In this document: positions 10,020 to 20,731 of the stretch, piece by piece
How positions within the stretch are numbered: the stretch's first letter is position 1
How the letters are laid out: each line of letters opens with the position of its first letter
DNA from: Branchipolynoe longqiensis
Taxonomy: Eukaryota; Annelida; Polychaeta; Phyllodocida; Polynoidae
Direction: 5' to 3'
Assembly (NCBI GenBank): GCA_030323885.1
Contig: CM059192.1
Location: 60,505,593 to 60,569,592 of the forward strand
Length of the DNA stretch: 64,000 nt
Program-made: the position numbers and the translations under genes
Notes under the pieces: model-generated
What the model was told of the DNA's origin: nothing
What the model saw: only the letters and a program-made list of their open reading frames with translations
The model's database searches: none

Positions 10020-10840
10020 CCGATGTGCGAAAAGGAAGAAAGCGAGGCGGATGTGGAGAAAAGAGGCGTTTATTGGTACGCCTCAGAGAAACAGGTATAC
10101 AAGAATGCAAGTCAGGAGGCTCATGAGGAGCAACATAGAGATTAGGTACAATAGAAATGCAAGTAAGGAGGCTCATGAGGAGCAGAATAAAGCAAGCAAG
10201 GTGATGAGGTAAAGGAGGCTCAGATGGAGCGGAGGTATACCTTAAGCTTAGAGAGTTCAGGGGAGGGGCGCCGAAGAGCCCTCCACCAAAACGGAGGAGA
10301 GGGCTCGAGGCGCGCCCGAGGGGGCGGGGCGGGGCATGTGTGCATGCACCGCCTCAGAGGTCCAGGGAGGAGAGGGCTCGAGGTGCGCCCGAGGCGGGGG
10401 CCCGAGGTGTAGGCCGCGTCTGAAGTCCAGGGCCTGGGCCGGGAAGCGCGGGAGGCTTGGGCGGGGTTGGCGGAGGCTGGGGAAGTTGAAGGTCTGGGTG
10501 TGGTGATGTGTCCAGGGCCTACGTCGACAGGGAGCGGGCGGCCAAAAAGGTTGGGGAGGCCCGCTCCTTGGAGAGATGCGGTGAGGATGAGGGCTGTGTC
10601 GTGGAGGCCGTGATGGTCGGCGGCTGTGCTGTCTGGGGCTGCACTGTCTGGGGAGGGTTCCTCGTGAGGCTGGGCTGTGTCTGAGGCGTGAGGTGCGAGG
10701 TGATGACCTGGGGGCATGGGCGACCAGCAGTCTGATGGTGACTGCGGTGAGAGCGTAGGCATGGTGGCTGGAGATAGTTCCAGGGTGCCATGGCTGGGTG
10801 ACATGGGTGGCCGCGGCGCTGGTCCGGGCTCCCTTCCGCG

Positions 10841-11452
10841 GTGCTGGAGGTGGCGGGGGAGGGTGCGCCCCCCCGGCGACGTGTGCCTGAGGTGCTGGGA
10901 TGGGTGGTGTGCTGTACCCCATCCGCCGCCTCGGGGTGGGCGGTGGCGTCCCCTCGCTTCCGGGCATGCTGCTGGTGTTGGAGCGGTCCGAGGTGGAGAA
11001 CGGTCCGAGGTCCGAGGTGACGGCCAACAGTCCGAGGTGAAGGCGTGCTCGAGGTGGCGGGGGAGGGTGCGCCCCCCCGGCGACGTGTGCCCGAGGTGCT
11101 GGGATGGGCGGTGTGCCGTACGCCGTCCGCCGCCTCGGGGTGGGCGGTGGCGTCCCCTCGCTTCCGGGCATGCTGCTGGTGTTGGAGCGGTCCGAGGTGG
11201 AGAACGGTCCGAGGTCCGAGGTGACAGCCAACGGTCCGAGGTGAAGGCGTGCTCGAGGTGGCGGGGGAGGGTGCACCCCCCCGGCGACGTGTGCCCGAGG
11301 TGCTGGGATGGGCGGTGTGCCGTACGCCGTCCGCCGCCTCGGGGTGGGCGGTGGCGTCCCCTCGCTTCCGGGCATGCTGCTGGTGTTGGAGCGGTCCGAG
11401 GTGGAGAACGGTCCGAGGTCCGAGGTGACGGCCAACAGTCCGAGGTGAAGGC
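10841..11452. repeat. 204 bp satellite, three copies
   Basis: Units start at 10841, 11045 and 11249, each with GTGCTNGAGGTGGCGGGGG. The period is exactly 204 bp, a multiple of three, so any frame that is open in one unit stays open through all, which explains the long Pro/Arg/His-rich frames on the minus strand. GGTCCGAGGT-type submotifs recur inside each unit. Confidence 0.9.
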
Positions 11453-11501
11453 CAAAAAAAAAAAGATTGGAGCAGCAGGGAGGACGGCAGGAAGGCGAGT
11501 G

Positions 11502-11530
11502 ACTGAGGGAGGCCGGCGGGCGGCCTTATA
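11502..11530 (-). promoter_or_regulatory. TATA box plus initiator-like motif, copy 2
   Basis: The same arrangement as in copy 1, with TATAAG at plus 11525-11530 and TCAGT at plus 11502-11506. Conservation between copies simply follows from their near-identity. Confidence 0.4.
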
Positions 11531-11778
11531 AGGGAGGAGGGGACGGCGAGGTCGGGGGAGGTGAGAAAGCGGCGGGCCGGGGGGAGGGCGGGGGAGAACG
11601 CTGAGAGGCGGGTGGCAGGGGAGGCGTGAATGCTGCGCGACAGCGGCAGGCGGGGGGAGGGTCTCTTCCTCTCCACACATCAAGCGCAATGCGAGCATTA
11701 CGAGCAATCACCATATTAATTGTTTTTGCATTGGGCGCAATGACACACTTGCTATCTGGACCGCACTCGTTCACACCC

Positions 11779-12150
11779 CTCTCTATCTCCTCTCTGCTGA
11801 CCTTGCTCCTCCTTGATTATGTCTGAAAAGAGTTCCAGGAGGGGGAGCCTACCAGCATTTCATTTCCTATTCTTCCTCTGTCCGTGTCTCTGGCTTGCCG
11901 GCTGGTCACCCGAGAGTAAAGAGACACGGCCCTTTGACTCAACTCTCCTCCTTTCTCTTTTCTATAGTTTACCCTTTTTTTACTTCTCCCCCTGATCAAG
12001 GGAGTTGTTTGCTTGGGTGGGGCCCTGTACCTTATCTTTTCTCTCGCTTTGTACTTGTTGCTGGAACCCGATGAAGCCATCTTTACCCTTCCCTTCCTGA
12101 TGAACCCTCACTGCTGTTGCTGGATACGAGTGCTCTGCTACCGCCGGCTC
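11779..12150 (+). repeat. dispersed repeat, copy 1
   Basis: This stretch aligns by eye with the reverse complement of about 61555-61940. Shared stretches include TCTGAAAAGAGTTCCAGG, GTCAGTGTC-type sequence around a tandem of Y-rich tracts, and GGTGGGGCCCTGTACCTT. It has no coding frame of note. It may be an LTR or another non-coding element; ends and target duplications are not clear. Confidence 0.7.
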
Positions 12151-12394
12151 TATTGCATACACTTTGCTGTCCTTTCCTATGTCTGCTAGAGGCAACAACA
12201 TATTTTCCTATTGTGCATGCTTGGGTTCGTAGACCCAGAGGGAACTCGGAGGCGGCAGGGGGAGGTGGTGCAGGTGGGCTCCAGAATATATGCATAAAGC
12301 TGGCACTCTTTTATTTAACCACTATATTCCCATTGCCTCAGCCCACACCGAGGCTGCGATGGGAGAGTGGTGCTTACATCAGAGGAGTCAGCTG

Positions 12395-12735
12395 AAGGGA
12401 AGTATTAGGAGAACAGGTAAGAGAGGATGAGAGTGGAGGAGAGGAGGGAAGAGGAAAGTCGAGGGGAGAAAAGGAGGAAGGAAAGAGAAGGGAAGAAGAC
12501 GGCAGGAGAAGGGAGGAGGGGACAGGAGAGGAGGAGAGAGCAGATGGAAGGACAGTGAAAAGGTGGAGGAGACAAGCAGAGTGGAGAAGGGATAAGAGGT
12601 GAGGAGAGGGGAGGAGAACCAAGGAGAGGAGTGGGGACTAGAAAGGAGGAGAGGAGTGGGAAGAAGAGCAGAGATGGTGGGGCAGCGCAGAAGCGATAAG
12701 AAGTGGGGAGGATCGGGGAGGGAGTGCAGAGGAAT
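12395..12735. repeat. polypurine tract (AGG/GAG-rich), ~340 bp
   Basis: The plus strand is almost all A and G with few interruptions, in loose repeats of GAGGAG and GGAGAA. Ser/Leu/Pro-rich open frames on the minus strand are the complement of this tract. Such tracts can form triplex (H-DNA) structures. Confidence 0.85.
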
Positions 12736-13015
12736 GCGGTGACAGGCTGAGGAAGGTACAGACACTTACACATAGGGCGGGGTGAGGTGAGCTGCACTAC
12801 TAATGTCACATTTAATGTGTATTCTCTTTTAAAATGCACTGGCATGTTCGGCGTGTTATAATGCAAATGAAGTGACATGCAATACAATGTTGCTCTAATA
12901 TTCGATAACTGAGACCAGAGAACTAATTACACAGCTAAAATGCGGTGCATTTAATTGGAATTTGGTATGTGTGGCCCAGCTATCTGTGCCCTCGTTTCCA
13001 GTTTGTGGTGTGTAC

Positions 13016-13218
13016 TGTGAAAGTACAATGTCTGAACACTTTGACTTCTGGATACTGAATGGTTTATTCACACCCAGGGCTCGCTGAACCGCCGGCTAAG
13101 CTTTCCATGATGTCATCTCATTTACATCCTCCTTTGTCTCACTCACCGTCTAGAACCTCATGCATCTCATTAGCATATATTACCCATGTGTCTGGACGTC
13201 TATTACGCATATATCAAA
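13016..13218 (-). mobile_element. solo LTR, copy 1 (203 bp)
   Basis: A 203 bp unit beginning TGTGAAAGTAC, matched by a second copy at 20524-20726. Ends are TGTGA at the left and, in the other copy, TCACA at the right (here TCAAA). It is flanked by an exact 5 bp direct repeat, TGTAC (13011-13015 and 13219-13223). AATAAA lies on the minus strand about 50 bases from the plus-left end, so the LTR reads on the minus strand. Short inverted TG...CA ends, a 5 bp duplication and a poly(A) signal are the hallmarks of a solo LTR. No internal element is present. Confidence 0.85.
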
Positions 13219-13223
13219 TGTAC

Positions 13224-14361
13224 TGTTAAAATCCGACGTAAACTGCAGTGCTTTTAACATTATATAGCAAGCTGTGCGATTTCATTTTCTGGTTCAGTAA
13301 GTAACGTAATTACTCTTGTCCCTGTTGAAAGTTGATTTTCTTTGGGCAAAGATTATGTTAACCAAGTATAGTATGACGTTTTCAAGACATTTCATTATTA
13401 ACAGCTGCTATTATCAGAATGTTATATTTTTCGAGGTTTGGAACCATTGTAATACATTTGTTAATTTGTTGAACTTCTTCACTTATATTCCCATGTGGAA
13501 GGCTAGGCATATTTCCTATCAAAATTAGTTTCTATGTGTCGCTTAGCAATACTACCATTGCAGTTTCAAATTAGAGTTTGAATCTTTAAGATCCTGGAAT
13601 GCCTAGTCCCTGTTCATACTACCTTTCCCTCACCCGTTTGCTTTGAAGTTGCCATTTTGTAGTTCAGTAGTTGACTGTTAGTGGCACTGATTCTGATTTA
13701 ATAGGCATTGTGTGCTGAGGTGAAAATCCTGGAAGGCTCTTCAGTGCATGCACAGTGCATCTGTTCGGGGCTTTAGCCCGTGCCATGGTTGATACTTTGA
13801 CTAGGTCCATCATGACAACATTGATTACTAAATGCTCTGCGCAGAAATTGCATTATCATCTATACTGGATTCAGTCAAGATTAGATGGCAGTTATATAAC
13901 CGCATAGTCTATATGCTCATAACACACACCTATTGACATAAAAATAGACCATATACAATCACCAATTTGCACCACCAGCATCTGCCAGTCAGTTTTATTT
14001 AGGTCACGTCACTGATTCCCAAAGTATCCTCACCAGGAATAAAACCCAAATGTAGTTTGATCACAGAGGGATGGGAGCTACCCAAGGCAGCTGGTTCGTG
14101 TCAGCATCGTCGGATCTATGACACAGTGACACGCACACTCGGACCAACGAACAATGTACTACTTATAGGTGTCATATACTTGAATTCATCTGGTGTGAAT
14201 GAAATTTAATAATAAGAATCAGATCGCTATAGAAATGCTACACACTATTTTAATGAATCACGTTTACTATCCTTAAAGCAGTTAATTGATATCTGTTCAC
14301 TGAATACGTCAGAATGTTGACTCCAAAAGACGTTTGGATACAGAGGGAAAATACGATCACA
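13224..14361. other. unrecognised sequence
   Basis: No domain, element end or tandem repeat that I can name. The short open frame at 13316-13528 has no supporting feature. Confidence 0.3.
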
Positions 14362-16105
14362 TCCCCTCACACCCCACACACCCACACAGCCACACAGCCA
14401 CACAGCCACACAGCTCATACACATCACACACCTCACATGCCTCACACACCTCATACATTACACACCTCACACGCTTCACACACCTCACCCACCCCACACA
14501 CCTCACGCCTGACATACATCACACACATCATTCACTTCACATGCTTCACACACCTCACATCCCTGGCACGCCTGACACCTCACACATCTCATATGCCTGA
14601 CACGCCTCACAGACCATTCACACCTCAGACCGCTCAGACACATCACACATCACACACCTCACACCTCATATACATCACACACCTCAAATGCATCACACAC
14701 CTCACACAGTTCACACACCTTGCACACCTCACACACCTCACACACTTCACATACCTCACACCCCCACACACCTCACATGCCTCAAACATCTCACCCACAT
14801 CACACACCTCATACACCTCACACACCTCATGCACCACACACACCTCACACATCACACACCTCATGCACTTCATGTGCACCACTTGCTTCAAGCACTCCAC
14901 ACACCTCACACACCCCACACACTTCATGCCTCAGACGCCTCACACTCCCCACACATGCCACACACCTCACATGCCTCACAGCACTTCACACACATCACAC
15001 ACCCCACACACCTCATGCCTGACATGTCTCCCACACATCACCACACCTCACACACCATTCACTTCACATGCTTCACACACCTCACACCCCTGACATGCCT
15101 GAGACCTCACATATCTCACACACCTCATATGCCTGACATGCCTCACAAACCCTACACACATCACACACCTCAAATGCCTCACACCTCACACACATCACAT
15201 GCCTTACATACCTCACACATCTCACACACCCCACATGCCTCACACCTCACACACTCCACACACCTCACACACCTCACACACCACATCCCTCATACACATC
15301 ACACACCTCACACATTTCACATGCCTCACACAACTCGCAGACATCACACACCTCACACACCTCACATGCATCGCATACCTCACACATCTGACACACCTCA
15401 CACACCATGTACCTCATACACATCAGACACATCATATGCCTCAGACACCTCACATACATCACACACCTCACATGCCAGACACACCTCAGACCCCACACAA
15501 CTCACACACCCCACACACCTCACACACATAACACACCTCACACACCCCACACACATCACACACCTTACATGCCTCAAACACCTCACACACCTCACACACC
15601 CCACACACTCCAAACACCTCACATCACATACCACACCTCAAATACCTCACACACTTCACATGCCTCACACACCCACACACCTTACACACCTCACACACCC
15701 CACACACCTCACACACCTCACACACCCCACATGCCTCACACACCTCACACACCTCATGCCTCACACACCACATCACCTCAGACACCTCACATGCCTCACA
15801 CACCTCACAGACATCACACACCTCACACACATCCTACTTCTGACACGCCTCATAGACCCCACACACCTCACCCACCTCACAGACATCACACACCTCACAC
15901 ACCCTACACACCTTACACACCTCACATGCCTCACATCCCAAACACCTCAAGCACCTCACACATCCCACACATCTTACATACCTCACACACCTCAAACACC
16001 TCACACACCCCACATACCTCAAACACCTCACACACCTCACACACCTCACACACCTCACACACCTCACACCCCTCACACACCTCACACCCCTCACACCCCT
16101 CACAC
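14362..16105. repeat. CACACCTCA satellite, ~1.7 kb
   Basis: The plus strand consists of degenerate 9-11 bp units, mostly CACACCTCA and CACACATCA with CATGCCTCA variants. Because 9 is divisible by three, His/Thr/Ser/Pro-rich frames stay open on the plus strand and Cys/Val/Glu-rich frames on the minus strand (up to 524 codons). These are artefacts. The last 150 bases (15960-16105) are the most regular. Confidence 0.95.
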
Positions 16106-18485
16106 GGTCTGGGCTTGTTCTCTGTTGTTCTGTTTGCCACACGGACACCCTCATATCGTCATGACATGGCTACTTATTCAGCGTGCATGTGTCTATATTC
16201 ACAATCATGACAGCCTGTTTTGGGATGAAGTGATTAATTCAATGAAGGAAGCTAGCAAATAATTTATATAAATGTTCTATTACTACAAATAATGTACTGC
16301 TTCGTCAGCATTGAATGAAACACAGGCTAAATGCAGATCAAATGTAAATACCATTCCTAAGATACCACAATAACTGCCTTTCGGAATGGAATTCCTATCA
16401 TCTTAGTTGTCTCGGCTCAGCCTCTTTCTGGTATCGGTGGCGATAATATTAAGAGTCCTGAATGCTGTCTCCTCCTCACTGCCCACATTTAGATATACCC
16501 GGCTACACAGTTGACTACAACGCAGAAGCTAGAAGTGGAACCCCAAGTTCATGTATATCGGGGTTCAAAACAAACTATGGCGTGCGTAGTGTAGGGCGGA
16601 CTTTAGCCACAACGCGCCCAAACCCGTGGTATCGGACGGTTCCAGCCTGACTAAAAGTATCGATTCCCACTGATTGCTCTCTTGTTGCTCCCACCTTGGG
16701 GTTCGTCTTACTAACAGTCCGCTGGTAGTTGGAAGAAGCACTCTTAGTCTTAGGACATAACTGGCTTTCCCAGAAAGAAACATATGAAGGGTTCAAGCAC
16801 AAAACTGACAAATCTATTCTAGTCGTTGTCTGTAAAATATAATTTATTGGTGTACTTTCCAGGTAAAGTGTATCAATTTCATATACAGTACGGCTTTATG
16901 TTGGGGATGTGGTAGCTTCGGTGAAAAAACGGATTTGATTATTTGAACGATGACCGCTTCATCTCAAATTTGGTAGTCATGGTTTCAATTCGGCCTGGTT
17001 AGCATTTGTCGCTTTTTGTGCCTGAACCCATCATATATTCCACACATTTTTATGGGAATAATTTCAAACGGACTAGCATAAAATTACACAAGAAAACCCA
17101 TTGCAAATCATAAACAACACACAGTAGGGTGGGGAAGATTCACACTAGTTTAAGTATAAAATGTACTGAACAGTTATTAGCCTTCATGGGATTTGAGGTC
17201 CGAACGATTTTCGATGAGTATCGACCTAAGTGTAACCGAGGTCGATGCACATTGCTGATACCCAACGCACACCATCTCACATTGAGGTGATAACGTAGTT
17301 AGTTGTTAAATGAGTGCACCTTTCAAATATAACACATTTTTAGGAGCATAAACTGAAACTTATATGTATTTAGCAGATATCCAGAATAGCAAAAAGCGAT
17401 ATTGGACTGACAGTTCAATATGACTTTATTATAACTATATAACCGGGCAGGGTACCAGGGGTTGTAACGATCACCGCAGATAATGGATTCTCCGACTATT
17501 CAGACAACCTATTGTTCGGCACGTGATATATGACAATGTCTATTTAAAAGACTTCACTGTTCTGCACTGTTGGTTGAATGAACGTCACAGTAAATGAACA
17601 AAATGATTGGTTCCATGTATCAATAATTGTCCCTGTTATAATAATGTTTGTGTTTAAAGGGGTTGGGTTATCTCACTGTGCAGGTGTTGTGCTGCCCCCT
17701 GGTGATGATCCTGTGTGTGATGGATGATGGGTGCGGGTGGAAGATGGCCCCGTGTGATCCTGACTGCTGATTGGTTATTGGCTTCTTCGTTGTTCTCAGC
17801 AAAACCAACGACCTGCTTATGTGATTGGGGCCAACCAACTTCAAAATCAAATGAATTGTGGTTAATCAATGCGAATTCAAAAGTCGCAACTCTGCTACTT
17901 CTTTTGAAGACAGTGTATTTTGTGGAGACACTTAAACTGTAATTCCAAATATCACATTTCTCACGCACTCTTCTTTCTACTCCGCCTTAATTAGGTGGAA
18001 GTGTACTCAGCCTAGACGACTGTGGTGAATACCAAAACAAAGCGACAAAGCTATACATATGCAGCTGGTTCATTGTGGACACGTCTTAGTTGAAGCGACT
18101 TCTGAGATAAATTCTTCAAAACAAAATTCAAGTAGGGGGCCTACACAGATTGGACCCTAGTGGCACAAGGATGGAACTTGCCTTTATATCGACTTAGTGC
18201 ATATAATTGATAGTCAGGAAGATTCTAGTTTGGTGTTTTTTTAACGTTCCTGGAAAAATTAAGACTTTGCCAGGACCCATCACCACTTTGGGAATGCCTA
18301 TCTTTGTGCGCATCATTGTAGACGTATTAATAACTCTCTGATCCTTACGGAACAGTATGATCTAACACCTCTAAACTGGACATTTTATTGTTGAATAATT
18401 GTCGATTTGAAAACTGTTTTCTATGCACATGTCATACATCTCATGAATAGTCTTCTTCATCGTGTCCTTCCACCAGTTGTCTATT
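16106..18485. other. unrecognised sequence
   Basis: About 2.4 kb without a feature that I can support. The open frame at 17654-17968 (minus) has no recognised domain. Confidence 0.3.
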
Positions 18486-18735
18486 TCAGATGCCGCTCTC
18501 CCAGTGTTTAGAGCAGCTGATGGCAATGTTTTTGGCCAATGTCAGGTCTGCAGCAGAGCAGGCAGTGGCCATCATGGGGCAGACCAGTAGGTGTTGCATC
18601 GTCTGCCTGATGCCGCAGTCACAGGTTTCTGATGAGTCAGAGTACCCCCACTTCAGCATGTTCACTCTGGACCGGCCAACCTGTGTTCGCAACCAGTTCA
18701 GAGCCTTCCAAGGTTACCCAGGGGTTCTCTGTGCC
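18486..18735 (-). pseudogene. LINE fragment: extreme C-terminus of ORF2
   Basis: Minus-strand frame 18692-18486 ends in a stop. It has the pattern usual at the C-terminus of many LINE ORF2 proteins: LRTQVGRSRVNMLKWGY, then C-x-C-G, then QTMQHLLVCP, a Cys/His cluster thought to bind nucleic acid. Homology continues about 15 residues upstream (PWKALNW-like) to about 18735, where a stop interrupts. The element is otherwise absent. CR1-, Jockey- and RTE-like groups all have such a tail, so I do not name the clade. Confidence 0.75.
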
Positions 18736-18751
18736 AGATGGGTATCGACAC

Positions 18752-19606
18752 GATACGGTTAGTAATATGTTGGTTGTTGACACGGTGTTGCTTTAAAAGA
18801 TTAGGAACTTGTTGGCTACTACTTGTTTGGTATGTTGTGTAGGTAGTGTTTTTTCTGCTATTTTTTTACTCTATGGGGGTTTTTAATTGATTCAGAATTA
18901 GGTTTGTCAATGATTATTTTGACAATACTACTATTTTAGAAGGTCCGCTAGTGTTTATTGATGGTATGTCTGTACCTTTACGTCATTGAAGCCTCACGTC
19001 GCCACTAAAATAAAATGTATTACGGGACTACTTTTGGCTTTTCTTTAACCTTGTCATGGAGGGGTGAGTGTAGGAATACACTACATCATTTTTTTTACTA
19101 TTTCTTCTACTTTACAGACATAACTATACTTGGATTCAATTCTGCTAAATCTTTTCTACCACCGCATACAACAGTAGCTTGAAGATGCCAGTGACATGCG
19201 CAAAGGAGGAACTATTGCGTGAAGAATTTCAACTTTGGTTTCAAGGTCAACTATTCTGCTGATACAGGAGCGTTAGAAGCATGGTCTAAATATATGCCAC
19301 TTCGGCTAGACATTCTTAAAGAGGAAAATTGTGAGTGTTTGTCTGATTTAAGGGACAGGACAGAATTACGGGAGGATAGAGAAGAACGTAGGGAAGCACG
19401 TGAATTATTGCAGGTTGAGCATAGACAGAGAGAGGTACAAAATAGATCATTGAAAGCATATGGCAAGTCTGTTCCCTTGTTGGACGGGTCAGACAGAGGG
19501 GCTTTACGTAGTTGGACTGACTTGACTGAACGTATCAGGACTCTTGCAGATGTTTCAGACCTAGACATTAATCGCTTTACTTTATCAAATGCAACAGGAA
19601 CACTGT
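18752..19606 (+). mobile_element. Ty3/gypsy fragment: 5' untranslated region and gag start
   Basis: The sequence matches, by eye, 48218-49333 of the larger gypsy copy: GGTTAGTAAT, the TTGAAGCCTC block, GGGACTACTTTTGG, a pyrimidine-rich stretch ending TTTACAG, and TATACTTGGATTCAATTCT. The gag reading frame starts at ATG 19185 and shifts frame near 19252; the frame then continues through a charged, Arg/Glu-rich helix-like segment (RTELREDREERREARELLQ region) to about 19606, where homology stops abruptly. No LTR is left on this copy. Confidence 0.8.
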
Positions 19607-20518
19607 ATATACATAAATGCGCCTGGTCACATACACCAATCAGTATTAGAATATTTGCATTCCCCCCTATGCCGTATATCGGTATATTTTACATGTCCAA
19701 AGCTATGATGACTTTGTATGGTGGAGCAGAAAGCAACTGTTTATCAAAATAACCCATGTGCAAAAGTAACGTCAACTCGAGAAGAATGCGCCTAACTGTG
19801 CGGTGTCCGAACCCGCTGTAACTGTCGTGTGTCGTGTGATGGTCGGGTGGTTTAACTTGGGCTTCATCCAGGGAAGGTTGCTGTCTGGTACACTATCTAC
19901 GTGCGATCCCTTTACATGGTGTGCAAAAGGAATACTGGCTAAGCACTAATCAATACTTCAAAATACGACACAAGACTGCATCACACTACACACTACTTTC
20001 AACTTTTGATCGCGAATCAGGAATTTCGTTTTCAGCCAAACTGTCAAATAACGATATCACTATTGGCAATGCATTCAAACTATGTTGTTGTTGTTGTTTT
20101 TAGTTGTTTATTTAATTGTTGCTTGTGGGTGAAAATCGCAGTGGTGTGAACTTGGTATTACAAGCAATACCCGATTAGCGATGTTCAAAGCAGATTGTCG
20201 CGTATTATACAGCGGTGCTTAACATCCACATAACGAGAACATGTCGACAGACAGAGAGAGTTGGCAGTGGACCAAGTAGACTGAGTCTGAATTCATTGTT
20301 GGGCGAAGGTCTCGTGCTTCAACCGTAAGACAGCGGCTTGCCCTACTGGTGCTGCGCTATCAGTGGGCGTCCCTGGTATATATGGACACAGTGGCTCACG
20401 AAGTAAGCTTGATACGAGCTGATTGATTTGAAGCTGCCTTATTTCGCCGACTTCGCCTTCTGGCACGGCGCAAGAAGAGTGAACGTTCTACACCAGTAAA
20501 CGTCCACATATCTCCCTG
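19607..20518. other. unrecognised sequence
   Basis: About 900 bases between the gypsy fragment and the second solo LTR. Nothing recognisable. Confidence 0.3.
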
Positions 20519-20523
20519 CCTTT

Positions 20524-20726
20524 TGTGAAAGTACAACGTCTGAACACTTTGACTTTTGGATACTGAATGGTTTATTCCCGTCCAGGGCTCACTGAACCGC
20601 CGGCTAAACTTTCCATGACGTCATCTCATTTACATACTCCTTTGTCTCACTCACTGTCTAGAACATCATGCATCTCATTAGCATATATTACCCACGTGTC
20701 TGGACATCTATTACGCATATATCACA
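20524..20726 (-). mobile_element. solo LTR, copy 2 (203 bp)
   Basis: The same 203 bp unit as at 13016, starting TGTGAAAGTAC and ending ATATATCACA, with perfect TGTGA...TCACA inverted ends. It is flanked by an exact 5 bp direct repeat, CCTTT (20519-20523 and 20727-20731). AATAAA is altered on the minus strand but the block around it is kept. The copies differ at roughly a dozen positions and have no indel, so both are fairly old insertions of one family, in the same orientation. Confidence 0.85.
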
Positions 20727-20731
20727 CCTTT

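Larger units (their letters stand above)
10022..11703 (-). repeat. LTR-like unit, copy 2, expanded by a GC-rich spacer
   Basis: Block A recurs at 10022-10288 and block B at 11464-11703, with one or two substitutions each relative to copy 1. Between them the 34 bp spacer of copy 1 is replaced by 1175 bp of GC-rich sequence that includes a 204 bp satellite. The minus-strand TATAAG (plus 11525-11530), TCAGT (plus 11502-11506) and AATAAA (plus 10069-10074) are kept, so a minus-strand transcript of about 1.4 kb is possible. Long open frames in several phases here are Pro/Arg-rich and come from base composition and the 204 bp period, not from a defended gene. Confidence 0.65.

Noticed and set aside
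9479..11703. Complete LTR retrotransposon with two LTRs and an internal region
   Set aside because: The two units abut with only two bases between them, and the extra sequence lies inside the second unit, so this is a dimer and not LTR-internal-LTR.
10220..11707. Pro/Arg/His-rich minus-strand open frames of up to 495 codons
   Set aside because: Three phases are open at once in a GC-rich 204 bp satellite, which is the signature of a repeat, not of one coding frame.
12374..12887. Ser/Leu/Pro-rich minus-strand open frames
   Set aside because: They are the complement of the polypurine tract.
14314..16262. Long His/Thr/Pro-rich (plus) and Cys/Val/Glu-rich (minus) open frames
   Set aside because: They follow from the 9 bp CACACCTCA period; both strands and several frames are open and no domain is present.
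17654..17968. 104-codon minus-strand open frame
   Set aside because: No domain and no neighbouring gene signals; nothing separates it from chance.
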